64,000 bases of DNA, taken from Desulfosporosinus orientis DSM 765. GTDB taxonomy: Bacteria > Bacillota > Desulfitobacteriia > Desulfitobacteriales > Desulfitobacteriaceae. The stretch covers positions 2,220,001 to 2,284,000 of the forward strand of contig NC_016584.1 of assembly GCF_000235605.1 (NCBI RefSeq), read 5' to 3'. Positions 17,080 to 26,571 of the stretch are shown piece by piece. Positions within the stretch are counted from its first letter, which is position 1; each line of letters begins with the position of its first letter. The notes below the pieces were generated by a model, which saw nothing but the letters and a program-made list of their open reading frames with translations, made no database searches and was not told the origin of the DNA. The position numbers and the translations under genes are program-made.

Positions 17080-19302
17080 ATGAAAAAAACGTGGCGCTCT
17101 TTCCTGGCCATGTTTGTAGTTGCTGTTTTGCTGGTACCGGCGGTTTCACCCCTGGCTTTGGCTGGTGAAACGAATATGATAGCAGTTGGAGGCCTGGCTA
17201 AGCCGCAAATAAATCTGGAAAAAGCTATTCAGATCGTTAAGGCAAATTTCGAAGTGCCTAGTGACTATACTGACTTTACTTCGAGTTACAATACTTATGA
17301 TGACAGGCAAGTTTGGGCTTTGCGTTGGAGCGGTACAGCGGAACAACCAGGAGAGTTTGCAGCTGAGGTTAATGCTGTCAACGGGGATATTGTCAGCATG
17401 AATTATTGGAACAATGAAGATCAATCCACCAATAGTTCACTGATCCCAGCGATCACAAAAGAAGGAGCTCAAGAAATCAGTGACAAGCTGTTAAGCCGTT
17501 TGTTAGGGAAACGGGCAGAGGAGTTAAAGTTTGTTCCTAATGATCAGGAAATTTTGCCTTTAGGCTATGGTCCATTCAATTATTCCCTGCAATATCAGAG
17601 ACTCATTAATGGTGTGCCTTTCCTCAGCAACGGAGCAAATGTACAAGTTTCAAGCGCGGACGGACACATTACTTCCTATAACCTGACTTGGAACGAGGTT
17701 ACTGCCCCTGATGCCAATGGCGTCATTAATGCCGACCAGGCACAACAGGCCTTTGCAAAGGCCCCCTTCTTTAAATTGGAATACTGGATTCCCTCGTCCT
17801 ACAGAATATTGGCAGCCGGGGAAAAGCAGGATGCCAAGCTTGTATACGAATTCCACACGGAAAACGGAGGCGCAATTGATGCTTTCACAGGTCAGCCGAT
17901 TCAGTTGAGACCAGGGGAGTGGCTCTCTGCAGACTCTCTTGGAGTCGGTGGCATGGGCAGTGCTAAGGCAGATAGATCCAGCATGAACTCAAATGGGCAA
18001 GTGCTGACTCCTGAAGAACGTCAAGAAGTTGAACGGACTGAGAAACTCCTGCAGCAAGATGAAGCTATTGCAGCGGTGAAGCGCTGGATTGACGTTCCTG
18101 CTTCCTTGACCTTGCGCAGTGCAAATTTAAGCAAAGATTGGCGCAATGCTGATCAGCGTATTTGGAGCTTTGACTGGAGTAATACTGACAGCACGGATAA
18201 GAAAGACGGAACTCCTCAATATTTAAGTGCTAGGGTTGACGCTAAAAATGGCGAGTTGCTTGGGTTTTCCCTTTCCAATTCACAGACAGGCAATAATGAA
18301 GTTAAGCTGGACCGGGCTGCTGCTCAAAAACTGGCTGAGGAATTTTTAAATCGTGTCCAGCCTGAACGCTTCAAGGAAGTTGCTATAGATCAAGAAGACG
18401 ATGCCTTGCTCAGTAAAATACCTCCGGAACCGGCGAATAACCAGGCCTTTAATTATCGTCGGGTGGTCAATGGAGTTAGTTTTCCGGCAAACGGGATGAT
18501 TGTCAATGTCGATCCTGTGACCGGAATTATCACTAATTTTGAACTCGACTGGGCTGACTATAATTTGCCGAGTGTTTCCGGAGTTCTTAGCAAAGAAAAG
18601 GCGGTGGGTTCTTTCCTGATGGAACGCCCTTTGACCTTGTCCTATGTTCGCATCTATTCCAATGGGATACCGGGGGGGTTGCGGTTGGTTTATCTTCCCG
18701 TTGCGCAGTATCGTGGTGTTGCCAATTCTAATATTTTGGACGCTAAAACCGGAGAATTATTGGATTATCAGGGCCAGCCTATTGAAAAAGGGCCTAAGCC
18801 ATTTGATTTCACAGATCTAAATGGAGTTGATGGTGCTCAGGAGATTACCGTACTCGGTCAGGCAGGCTTATTTGGGGATTATGGGAACAGCTTTAAACCC
18901 TCAGAAAGCATGAGCATTGATTCACTGCTCCGGGCCATGTATTTAAGCCGCTATGGTTTATGGGGAAATAGTAATCTTACAGATCAAGAAATCATGGAAA
19001 AAGTCAAAGATCTGGGCTGGCTGAAGGAAGACCTTAAACCAGGAGATCCGGTCAGCCGTGAGCTTTTAGCAAAAGTTCTGCTGCGTTACATTCAATTGAA
19101 CAGAATTGCAGAACTTAAGAATATTTATAAAGTCGACTTCCAAGATGCTGACCAAATCAGTGCGGATGTCTTAGGCTATGTCGCCATCACTACCAGCAGC
19201 GGTATGATCAAGGTTAACGGACAAACCTTTGCACCTGCAGAAAAAGTCAGCCGTGCCGAAGCTGCCACTGCCCTCTTCAGGACATTAGGCTGGCGCAATT
19301 AA
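17080..19302 (+). CDS. Secreted protein with two YcdB/YcdC-type repeats and a C-terminal SLH-like region
   Basis: A signal peptide (MKKTWRSFLAMFVVAVLL then SPLALAG) predicts export. Two similar regions (about 40-270 and 320-570) share the pattern W-x-F/L-x-W then D-A-K/V-N-G-(D/E) and an N/RRVVNGVSFPANG-type segment, as in YcdB/YcdC proteins. Residues 600-740 resemble S-layer homology modules (FPEAEKVSRAEAATALFR-like ending: FAPAEKVSRAEAATALFRTL), which would hold the protein to cell-wall polymers. GAGGAAGG precedes the ATG. Monocistronic, with its own terminator. Function is unknown; YcdB/YcdC domains are structurally PepSY-like. Confidence 0.82.
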   Translation: MKKTWRSFLAMFVVAVLLVPAVSPLALAGETNMIAVGGLAKPQINLEKAIQIVKANFEVPSDYTDFTSSYNTYDDRQVWALRWSGTAEQPGEFAAEVNAVNGDIVSMNYWNNEDQSTNSSLIPAITKEGAQEISDKLLSRLLGKRAEELKFVPNDQEILPLGYGPFNYSLQYQRLINGVPFLSNGANVQVSSADGHITSYNLTWNEVTAPDANGVINADQAQQAFAKAPFFKLEYWIPSSYRILAAGEKQDAKLVYEFHTENGGAIDAFTGQPIQLRPGEWLSADSLGVGGMGSAKADRSSMNSNGQVLTPEERQEVERTEKLLQQDEAIAAVKRWIDVPASLTLRSANLSKDWRNADQRIWSFDWSNTDSTDKKDGTPQYLSARVDAKNGELLGFSLSNSQTGNNEVKLDRAAAQKLAEEFLNRVQPERFKEVAIDQEDDALLSKIPPEPANNQAFNYRRVVNGVSFPANGMIVNVDPVTGIITNFELDWADYNLPSVSGVLSKEKAVGSFLMERPLTLSYVRIYSNGIPGGLRLVYLPVAQYRGVANSNILDAKTGELLDYQGQPIEKGPKPFDFTDLNGVDGAQEITVLGQAGLFGDYGNSFKPSESMSIDSLLRAMYLSRYGLWGNSNLTDQEIMEKVKDLGWLKEDLKPGDPVSRELLAKVLLRYIQLNRIAELKNIYKVDFQDADQISADVLGYVAITTSSGMIKVNGQTFAPAEKVSRAEAATALFRTLGWRN

Positions 19303-19335
19303 TTAATACCAATGGAATAAAATTGTTCATTCTTG

Positions 19336-19379
19336 AACAGAAGTTTTCTCTTCTCTTTGAAGGGAGGACTTCTGTTTTT
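19336..19379 (+). terminator. Terminator after the YcdB/SLH gene
   Basis: AACAGAAGT (19336-19344) pairs with ACTTCTGTT (19368-19376) and a short T run follows. Confidence 0.75.
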
Positions 19380-19607
19380 ATGTTGCTGAGATCTGAAGGA
19401 TGGGATTCCGCAGTCTGAAAAAAATGGTTTTGAAAGGTAAGAATATGAAAATATAGAAATTTCTAAAGGAATTGTTATAGTCGTGTTGAAATATATCTTA
19501 AAATGCCTAAGTCTTTTTGCTGAGACTTATCTCATGTTAACTAGGGTTAAGCTGCAGACAGAGAATCCGGAAGGCCAAAAAGAAGTGCGTGTCGTTGAAA
19601 TCGTAGT

Positions 19608-19633
19608 CAAATTCGTCAGCGCTGACGAATTTG
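19608..19633. promoter_or_regulatory. 26-bp perfect palindrome in an intergenic region
   Basis: CAAATTCGTCAGC (19608-19620) is followed at once by its exact reverse complement, with no loop. It lies about 165 nt before the SurA-like lipoprotein gene in a 495-nt gap with no convincing gene. A short open frame (19483-19692) runs through it but has no ribosome site or family features. It could be a dimeric regulator's operator. Confidence 0.55.
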
Positions 19634-19797
19634 GATTTGGTCACTGGAGGGAAGATTGCCGGAGGTTGGATGAGATATATTTCTACTTATAGGATATAGT
19701 GATTGAGGGTTGTTTGTGCCAATTATTACCTTAAGACATGAGTAGGGCAAAGAGTGTAAGCCTGATTTACTAAAGAACAAACCTGGAGGAGCAAGAC

Positions 19798-20583
19798 ATG
19801 AAATTACAAACATTCTTCGTCATAATAATAATTTTAGGTTTATCTATTTCAGTGGGATGCGCTCAGGAAAAATATCCCGAAGATGTGGTTGCCGCAGTTA
19901 ATGGCAAAACCATTACTACAGGGGACATTGAACAAACGTTAACAGAAAGAAAAATGACGATTGCTATTGCCAATAAACTATATTCGCCAGATTCAAATAG
20001 TTTGACCCTAAAAGATGCGTTAATCCAATCGTTAAGTAACCCTCAAGAAGAATTAAATCCTGAACAAAACAGATATCTGGAGTCAATGGAAAGAATGACA
20101 ACCAAGGATCTTAGTTATAATGAGGCATTTAATATTTTATTAAGGCAAGAAATCTTTTTCCAAGAGGCAATGAAACTTGGACATGAGGTTTCTATGGGTA
20201 AGGCTAAAGAAATATTGGCAGAGAGTAATGTATCAACTAATCAAGCCCTGAGGGAAGATGAAGAGGCCTGGAAAAAATATAGTCAAAACATTAAATACAT
20301 TGACGAAGTTTATAAACAGTTTGGCTTTAAATCGGAGGAAGATTATCTCAATCAACGTATCGATAAAACTGCTCAATTTATGACAATTAGCAGAATGAGA
20401 AATCAATTTAATAAAGTAATGGCTGATAAGCTGCCTGAGTTAGACACCTATCAAATCAGCAATGCTTGGAACGATTACGGAGAATTTCTCTTGGACAAAG
20501 CCAAGGTCAAGATTGCCAACCCGGACTATAGTGTGGAATGGTATGGTAAGCCTTGGGGTTATGGTTCTCTGGATTTAAAGTAG
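19798..20583 (+). CDS. Lipoprotein with SurA/PrsA-like N-terminal region
   Basis: Lipobox LSISVGC gives a lipid-anchored Cys21. Then VVAAVNGKTIT begins the SurA-N-type helical chaperone fold, followed by long charged helices to residue 261. No parvulin (PPIase) domain is visible, so it would be a chaperone-like rather than an isomerase protein. CTGGAGGAGC precedes the ATG. The next genes are a membrane glycosyltransferase and a GH113-like protein, which places it in an envelope cluster. Confidence 0.7.
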   Translation: MKLQTFFVIIIILGLSISVGCAQEKYPEDVVAAVNGKTITTGDIEQTLTERKMTIAIANKLYSPDSNSLTLKDALIQSLSNPQEELNPEQNRYLESMERMTTKDLSYNEAFNILLRQEIFFQEAMKLGHEVSMGKAKEILAESNVSTNQALREDEEAWKKYSQNIKYIDEVYKQFGFKSEEDYLNQRIDKTAQFMTISRMRNQFNKVMADKLPELDTYQISNAWNDYGEFLLDKAKVKIANPDYSVEWYGKPWGYGSLDLK

Positions 20584-20636
20584 GTATTGTGGAAATAGTT
20601 TGAATTACAAGTTCATAAATTCTTGGAGGCTCCATT

Positions 20637-21947
20637 ATGTATTCGAGGAAATATAGCAGGCTGGTAATTCCCTTATGTTTATTTTTAATCGCCTTAGCTG
20701 TTGAATTCATTTATATTAATTCATATAGCGTCAAGTTCTTTATTTCGCCGGATGGATTGACCTATTCCAACATCGCTGAAAACTTTTTACATGGAAAAGG
20801 ATTGATTAATACAGCCAATTTTGCTGAAGGGGCTGATCATATCGTTGAAGAATTGCCTCTAACCCGGGAGTATGTGGTTGGGCCAATCTATCCTTTGCTC
20901 TTGGCTCTGGTCTATGGTATGTTTGGCTTTAAAAATTATGAGATGGTTGTTGTATTCCAGGCCCTGCTTAGTGCGGGCAGTGCAGTTATTGCCTATAAAA
21001 CCGGGGAACTCCTTTTGGGCAAAAAATATGCATGGATTCCCTTTGGCCTCACTCTGGGATATCCTTTATTTGCTTCTTGGGGAATGTACGTTCTCACAGA
21101 AACTACCTACGTTTTTACGATTTTACTTTTCCTGTATTTCTTAGCGCTCTATTCAAAACAGGTTAAACGCTCACAGCTGAGAACTATAGTGCTTTTAGGG
21201 GCAGCCATTGGAGTTTCCAATCTGGTCCGCCCGCTGCTTTTACTGTTTTTTCCGGTCTTGGGGATTTGGATTTTTTGGCTGAAGAGCTGGCATTTAAAAA
21301 CTGCCCTCCGGGACTTCAGCCTCATCGTGATAGTGACGATTTTGGTTATGAGCCCTTGGTGGATACGTAATGGGATCAAATATCATCATTTTATTCCGGT
21401 TTCAAATTACGGTTCCTGTGAATTTTACTTAGGAAACAATCCCTTAACTATCACGGATAAATACTTTACTTTTGATCAATCAAGCTTTGATCCGGAAGTG
21501 AAAGCAAGTATCGATAAACAACCGGTTTTAGAACAGGAAAAGGAATATAAGCAACTGGCAGTAACTTATATTGTTAAGCATCCTGTGCAGTTTCTGGGGC
21601 GTACGCTGGCTAAAGAGATTAATTTATTCTGGCGTCCGGTAGCCCTTCCGGAAGCGCAAGGCTATAAGATGATTGGTTATCAGCTGGATAAGTGGTACCT
21701 CTGCCTGGGACTGGCCGGGGCATTGCTTAGTATTTTCTATTTAAAGAAATACAGCTTTTTGCTGCTGTTTACTCTTTATTATAGTTTTGTTGTGAGTATG
21801 ATTACGGTGGTTTCCGGAGCTCGTTATCGATTGCCGGTGATGCCCGCAATAATTTTCTTTATATCGATAGCGGCGGTGATAGTCCTTAGAGGAATATCAA
21901 AACTCGGAAGTCTTCTAGGCAAAAAGATGACTTTTCGTAGGCTTTGA
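20637..21947 (+). CDS. Membrane glycosyltransferase, GT39/ArnT-like
   Basis: Polytopic protein of 436 residues with about 10-11 hydrophobic helices. The first extracellular loop has SPDGLTYSNIAENFLHGKG, in the place of the acidic catalytic loop (D-x-x-x-Y) of dolichyl/undecaprenyl-phosphate-sugar transferases. GPIYPLLLALVYGMFG follows, typical of ArnT/PMT family members. It probably moves a sugar from a polyprenyl phosphate carrier to a surface acceptor. GGAGG (20624-20628) precedes ATG 20637. Donor and acceptor are unknown. Confidence 0.78.
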   Translation: MYSRKYSRLVIPLCLFLIALAVEFIYINSYSVKFFISPDGLTYSNIAENFLHGKGLINTANFAEGADHIVEELPLTREYVVGPIYPLLLALVYGMFGFKNYEMVVVFQALLSAGSAVIAYKTGELLLGKKYAWIPFGLTLGYPLFASWGMYVLTETTYVFTILLFLYFLALYSKQVKRSQLRTIVLLGAAIGVSNLVRPLLLLFFPVLGIWIFWLKSWHLKTALRDFSLIVIVTILVMSPWWIRNGIKYHHFIPVSNYGSCEFYLGNNPLTITDKYFTFDQSSFDPEVKASIDKQPVLEQEKEYKQLAVTYIVKHPVQFLGRTLAKEINLFWRPVALPEAQGYKMIGYQLDKWYLCLGLAGALLSIFYLKKYSFLLLFTLYYSFVVSMITVVSGARYRLPVMPAIIFFISIAAVIVLRGISKLGSLLGKKMTFRRL

Positions 21948-21959
21948 GGAGGAGAGGAT

Positions 21960-22019
21960 ATGGAAATTAGGGTAATGTCTATTGAAGACTATAATAAAGT
22001 ATATGGGCTCAAAGGATAA
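21960..22019 (+). pseudogene. N-terminal stub of a GNAT acetyltransferase
   Basis: An ATG behind GAGGAGAGG opens MEIRVMSIEDYNKVYGLKG and then stops. This matches the first strand and helix of GNAT proteins; the remainder has been deleted. A second 35-codon frame (22003-22110) overlaps it and has no recognisable homology. Confidence 0.5.
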
Positions 22020-22143
22020 ATCTCTGACATTTAATATTAATGAAAAAGCACAGGAAGTTACTGACTTGATCAAGGGGGAAGCAAGTTCGCTGATATCCAG
22101 CTGGATCTGAGAAAGTGATAATTCGTCTTTGGAGGATTTTTGA

Positions 22144-23262
22144 GTGACAAGAGGATTTTCGGTATCTCTAAAACGATATAAACTAAGGTATATTGCCTTA
22201 ACGGTATTGATCATTGCAGCAATCTTTGTGAAAGAAATTTTAATCGATATCGTTTATATAGAAAAGCAGTATGAGAAAAATAGGATTATTACCCCGTGGG
22301 GTGAAAAGATAAAATCAGGAAATCTTTCTGTTGATTACACTATCGAACAGGCTTTGCTGGACGTTGAGCGCCTGGGATTAAACACAGTTAACGTACCGGT
22401 TCGGATCGACATTCCCTCCTTAACTGCTAATGGGGCGGTGATAAACGAAGAAAGCAAAAAGAAGGCAATTCAGTTAATTAAAAAACTAAGGTTCCGCGGA
22501 ATTAATATTATTCTAGAGCCTTATCCCTACATAAAAAACGGTGAACTTTATGAGACGCAATTGAATCCTAGTAATAAAAACGAATGGTTCACTAATTGGG
22601 AACAGGAAGTACTCGCCCCACTGATCCGGGAGATAGCTAAGCCGTATAAAGTTTACGCCCTATGTATAGGATCGAATTTTGATCAATTTGAACAGGAATA
22701 TAAAGCCTGGGCTGGCATTGCTGATTTTGTCAGATCGGCTTATCCCGGTCGTATCACTTATAAAACCAACTGGTGGTATACAGCCGAGTGGGATACGCAG
22801 AAGAACGGATTATATGACACCTACACAGCTAAATTGAATAATCCCGTCTTGGAAAAGGTAGATTTCATATCAGTGGCAGCGTATTTTGAATTAACCGATC
22901 AAGAGACCAACACTGTGAAAAATTTGGTCAGCTCCATTTACAGTACTCAAATATTCCAAAGGCACCAAAATGTTTATGATGAACTCAAGAAACTATCGAC
23001 GCAATGGAATAAGCCAGTTTTTTTCGGAGAACTAGGCTTTCCCAAACGGAATATGGCGGCGGTTCATCCCTGGGACCCGGAGCCATCTAAAATAGTCAAT
23101 GGGCAAGAACAGGCCAATGGTTTTCAAGCATATAAAGAAGTCTTTGAAAAAGAGAGCTGGATTCTAGGTTTTTCTGTATTTGCCATTGGGAAAGATGATG
23201 AGTTTAAGAATTATTATCCAAGTGATCAAAGTATTAGTGTCATAAACAGTTGGTACCGGTAA
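22144..23262 (+). CDS. Membrane-anchored glycoside hydrolase-like protein (GH113-like TIM barrel)
   Basis: A signal-anchor helix (about 15-33) is followed by a TIM-barrel-type domain: GLNTVNVPVRIDIPS, LRFRGINIILEPYPY, then KPVFFGELGFPK, which matches the strand-7 nucleophile Glu of GH113-type mannanases. At the strand-4 position, where families usually have a G-x-E acid/base, it reads LCIGSNFDQFE, so the acid/base may be missing or displaced. GGAGG (22131-22135) sets GTG 22144. It lies in an envelope polysaccharide context with the GT39-like gene. It could be an inactive binding protein. Confidence 0.65.
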   Translation: MTRGFSVSLKRYKLRYIALTVLIIAAIFVKEILIDIVYIEKQYEKNRIITPWGEKIKSGNLSVDYTIEQALLDVERLGLNTVNVPVRIDIPSLTANGAVINEESKKKAIQLIKKLRFRGINIILEPYPYIKNGELYETQLNPSNKNEWFTNWEQEVLAPLIREIAKPYKVYALCIGSNFDQFEQEYKAWAGIADFVRSAYPGRITYKTNWWYTAEWDTQKNGLYDTYTAKLNNPVLEKVDFISVAAYFELTDQETNTVKNLVSSIYSTQIFQRHQNVYDELKKLSTQWNKPVFFGELGFPKRNMAAVHPWDPEPSKIVNGQEQANGFQAYKEVFEKESWILGFSVFAIGKDDEFKNYYPSDQSISVINSWYR

Positions 23263-23429
23263 TGCCGGTGAGGAATAGAGATATTTTAGGGAGATATTCT
23301 GAGAGATGTTTAGGAAGGTATGAGCAAATGGAGAGGGGCTGCAGAGGTTTGGTATATGGATATACTTTTGTAATAACAGAATCTGTCTAAGCGAATACCT
23401 TAAAAGAATGAAATTAATGGGGTGGCTTT

Positions 23430-23825
23430 ATGTTGTTTGCTAATGGTCTATCGGGTTTAATGTTTAATGTAATGCCGGGGTTTATGATGATATTTTTTGT
23501 CTTAGTATTCGGCATAGTTATATTCGGAATAGTAAAGGGAATCGGACAATGGAAATACAACAACACACAGCCGGTATTAGATATAACGGCCAAGGTTACA
23601 GGGAAGAGAACGAATACCTCAAGTAGTTTTCACGGCGGTGTGGGAGAAACCGGGACACATCATAGTCATTCCAGTACGACTTATTATGTTACCTTTGAGG
23701 TCGAAAGCGGGGATCGAATGGAATTTATGGTAAATGGCCGCGAGTATGGTCTGCTTGCCGATAATGACTCTGGAATGCTTAGATTTCAAGGGACAAGGTT
23801 CTTAGGCTTTACCCGGAGTAAATAG
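23430..23825 (+). CDS. DUF2500-type membrane protein
   Basis: 131 residues: one hydrophobic helix (about 12-36), then a beta-rich domain with TAKVTGKRTNTSSS, TTYYVTFEVESGDRMEFMV and GLLADNDSGMLRFQGTRFLGF, the pattern I associate with DUF2500. A His/Gly-rich loop (HGGVGETGTHHSHSS) is a possible metal-binding spot. GGGGTGG precedes the ATG. Function unknown. Confidence 0.75.
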   Translation: MLFANGLSGLMFNVMPGFMMIFFVLVFGIVIFGIVKGIGQWKYNNTQPVLDITAKVTGKRTNTSSSFHGGVGETGTHHSHSSTTYYVTFEVESGDRMEFMVNGREYGLLADNDSGMLRFQGTRFLGFTRSK

Positions 23826-23954
23826 GTCAAAAGCGTCACCAGTGACTCAGTTGGGGTATCTGACATGGAAAAACCTTCTATAAATAATTCGGAAAATGGG
23901 GGCAAAGTGTTGATATTTTACGAACAAATATAGATGAGAAGGAAGAGTGAGAAT

Positions 23955-24407
23955 ATGAGAGATATTAACGAAAGGCTTAACTACTTAATTCAAACAGTAC
24001 CGGCAAAGGCCGGACAGTATTCGGAGCAGGAATTTTCAGCCCGCAAAGATGGCGGGTGGTCGAAAAAGGAAATCATGGGCCATTTGTGTGATTCTGCAAG
24101 CAACAATTGTCACAGGCTCATTAGAATTCAGTTTGAGAAGCAGCCCTTTGTGATAGTGCCTTATGACCAAAACAACTGGGTATTGATGCAGGATTATCAT
24201 GGCATGCCGCTGGATGAGATTATTTCCCTCTGGACGGTTTTAAATAAACATATCCTTAGAGTTATTTCAAAGATACCGGATGAGAAACTGGGCTATGTGT
24301 GCGATCTAGGTGACAATAAATCATGCACTCTCTTGGAGTGGGTTCAGGATTACTTGGGACACCTGGAGCATCACTTGAAACAGATCTTTGGCATCTCGGA
24401 ACTATGA
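23955..24407 (+). CDS. DinB-superfamily (DinB_2) protein
   Basis: Four-helix-bundle protein of about 150 residues. The metal-ligand pattern of the DinB/YfiT superfamily is visible as KKEIMGHLCDSA near the N-terminus and YLGHLEHHLKQI near the C-terminus, which together give the usual His triad. Such proteins include thiol-dependent (bacillithiol-type) transferases; this one's substrate is unknown. ATG 23955 follows AAGGAAG at 10-nt spacing and is preferred to ATG 23934. Not related to the dinB polymerase gene at 4.4 kb. Confidence 0.8.
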   Translation: MRDINERLNYLIQTVPAKAGQYSEQEFSARKDGGWSKKEIMGHLCDSASNNCHRLIRIQFEKQPFVIVPYDQNNWVLMQDYHGMPLDEIISLWTVLNKHILRVISKIPDEKLGYVCDLGDNKSCTLLEWVQDYLGHLEHHLKQIFGISEL

Positions 24408-24432
24408 TATTAAATAAATAGGAAAAGAGAAG

Positions 24433-24924
24433 ATGAGGAACATTGATATGCCTGCCAGTTTAAATAAGATCGTACGAAAAATTGCAGGGGTGCTTTTTCT
24501 TGTTTATTTTAGCTATCTGCTGTACCGGCTTTTCTTTTTTGCTTACAGTCAATACTTTAGGTTTTCTGCGGAGGATCTGCGGTTTAATGTAATTCCATTC
24601 AAAACAATCATGACATATATGAGAACGGTTAATGACGATAACATTGATATCTGGTTTTTTAACTTGTTTGGGAATGTATTAGCTTTTATGCCGATGGGAT
24701 TTCTCCTGCCCCTTGCTTTTAATAAGCTCAAAAGTGCCAAAGCCATTGGGATTACTACCTTGCTTATAAGTTCTGTCCTGGAAGGAATACAGCTAATTTC
24801 AAAACTTGGGACGGCGGATATCGATGATGTTATTTTAAATACATTAGGGGGCCTTCTGGGCTACCTGGTGCTGATTATATGTTTAGGGCTGCTGAGAAAA
24901 ACAGTGGAGTTGGAAGAAAAGTAA
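24433..24924 (+). CDS. VanZ family membrane protein
   Basis: 163 residues with about four hydrophobic helices. The VanZ family pattern is clear: FNVIPFKTI after helix 1, NLFGNVLAFMPMGFLLPL, then EGIQLISKLGTADIDDVILNTLGGLLGYL. VanZ-type proteins are linked to teicoplanin resistance and envelope stress, but most members are uncharacterised. The ribosome site is modest (GGAAAAGAG). It reads away from the pst operon. Confidence 0.88.
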   Translation: MRNIDMPASLNKIVRKIAGVLFLVYFSYLLYRLFFFAYSQYFRFSAEDLRFNVIPFKTIMTYMRTVNDDNIDIWFFNLFGNVLAFMPMGFLLPLAFNKLKSAKAIGITTLLISSVLEGIQLISKLGTADIDDVILNTLGGLLGYLVLIICLGLLRKTVELEEK

Positions 24925-24965
24925 GAATTCTTCTATCATTTGCAGGGGGATGTAAACGGGCACGC

Positions 24966-25715
24966 TTAGCCGAATAATCCCTCCAGGTATTGTTTGCTTG
25001 CTTCGGCTTGGGGATTTGTGAAAAATTCCTTGGTCGTATTCATCTCTATAAGCCTGCCTTCCAAAAAGAAAGCTGTGTAATCGGCAATTCTTCGGGCTTG
25101 CTGTAAATTATGAGTGACAATAACGATGGTATAGTGGGCGGAGAGTTTTAAGATCAAGTCTTCAATGAGTTTCGTATTATGGATATCCAGGGATGAACAG
25201 GGCTCATCCATCAATAAAACTTCGGGTTCCACACATAAAGAGCGGGCGATACAGAGTCTTTGCTGCTGGCCCCCTGAAAGCTTAAGGGCAGACATGGTTA
25301 AATGATCTTTGACTTCCTCATAGAGACCGCACAATTTTAAGGTTGCTTCAATAATTTCAGCTAAGCTGCTTTTACCTTTTACACCATGATATTTCAAAGC
25401 ATAGGCCAGATTATTATATATGGACATAGGAAAGGGCAGGGGCTGCTGGAAAACCAGTCCAATGTCCTTTCGTAATTTAGCCAGGGGTATCTGCTGGATG
25501 GGCTTACCCTTGAAAAGGATCTCACCGGATACTTTGGCCTGGCTTTCTTCCTCAATGAGCCGGTTGATAGTCCTGAGCAAGGTGGTTTTGCCGCAGCCGG
25601 AAGGGCCGATAACCGCTAATACTTTATTTGGGGGAATGGCCAGGTTTACGGTTTTTAGTATTTCCACAGTACCGACAGCGACACTTAAATTCTTCAGAAT
25701 TAGGTGCTGGTTCAT
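24966..25715 (-). CDS. pstB: Phosphate ABC transporter ATP-binding protein PstB
   Basis: ATPase of the high-affinity phosphate importer. Walker A GPSGCGKTT, signature LSGGQQQRL, Walker B VLLMDEPCSSLD and switch His in IVTHNLQQA are all intact; 249 residues is normal. Its start overlaps the end of pstA in an ATGA arrangement, so the two are coupled. Last gene of pstSCAB; no phoU follows. Confidence 0.93.
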   Translation of the reverse strand: MNQHLILKNLSVAVGTVEILKTVNLAIPPNKVLAVIGPSGCGKTTLLRTINRLIEEESQAKVSGEILFKGKPIQQIPLAKLRKDIGLVFQQPLPFPMSIYNNLAYALKYHGVKGKSSLAEIIEATLKLCGLYEEVKDHLTMSALKLSGGQQQRLCIARSLCVEPEVLLMDEPCSSLDIHNTKLIEDLILKLSAHYTIVIVTHNLQQARRIADYTAFFLEGRLIEMNTTKEFFTNPQAEASKQYLEGLFG

Positions 25716-26545
25716 GATCTTCCTCGTATTCTCAGTATAGCGGGTAAGGCCGCCAGTAAATTAAGGCCCAACACTAAGACCATCAAAATGAAAGCAGTGC
25801 CGTAAGCGTATTCTAAGGAGATTCCCTGACCGATCAGGACATAAAGGTGATAGGGCAAAGACATAAAGGGCGAGGTTATGGACTTGGGTACGGGAGCATT
25901 CATCATGCAACCTGTCAGCATGACCGGAGCGGCAGCCCCCATGGCAAAACCAGAGGCTAGGGTGACAATGGCAAGAATCTGCTTTCTATACAGGGGCAAG
26001 AGCAAGTTAAAGATGGTGTAGGCTTGGCTGACGCCTAAAGAAGCCGAAGCTTCCAGAAGCTGTTTGCCGGTCTCCTGAAATAGTTTTTGCAGCCTGATTT
26101 GAATAAAGGGAAAAATCATAATGGCCAGAGTCAGGCCGGAAGCCAGGAGGGATAAACCCAGTTTCAGCTTAATCACTAAAAAGGCATAGCCGAAAAGTCC
26201 CAAGACAATGGAGGGAATACCGGCAATGCATTGAATAATTAGGTTAAGTATGAGCAGAATCCGGAGACTTTTGCAGTAAAAGACCATATAGACTGCCGCA
26301 AAAAAGGCCAGGATACCTGCAGAGAGACCGGCGATCAATGTTACCAGCAGACTTCCGGCAATGGCCGGCCAGATTCCTCCAGCCGAGCCCACGGGAAAGC
26401 CTGCCGGTTTGGTCAAAATAAAGTTGGGAGTTATAACACCTTGAGCTTTAATAAAAACAAAAGCTAATAAAAAAACCAGCAGGCCTAGGGAGAGAACTGT
26501 GCTTAAAACAGACCAGAACCTTAACATTACATTTCTTGCCCTCAT
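25712..26545 (-). CDS. pstA: Phosphate ABC transporter permease PstA
   Basis: Inner-membrane permease of 277 residues with six hydrophobic helices. The coupling loop is seen as LLEASASLGVSQAYTIFNLLLP, the EAA motif that contacts PstB. GGAGGGG lies upstream of ATG 26545 on the minus strand. It sits between pstC and pstB. Confidence 0.92.
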   Translation of the reverse strand: MRARNVMLRFWSVLSTVLSLGLLVFLLAFVFIKAQGVITPNFILTKPAGFPVGSAGGIWPAIAGSLLVTLIAGLSAGILAFFAAVYMVFYCKSLRILLILNLIIQCIAGIPSIVLGLFGYAFLVIKLKLGLSLLASGLTLAIMIFPFIQIRLQKLFQETGKQLLEASASLGVSQAYTIFNLLLPLYRKQILAIVTLASGFAMGAAAPVMLTGCMMNAPVPKSITSPFMSLPYHLYVLIGQGISLEYAYGTAFILMVLVLGLNLLAALPAILRIRGRS

Positions 26546-26571
26546 TGATTTCTTCCCCTCCTTTCTGTCTT

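Noticed and set aside
19483-19692. 69-codon open frame
   Set aside because: No ribosome site, no recognisable motif, and it is crossed by the 26-bp palindrome.
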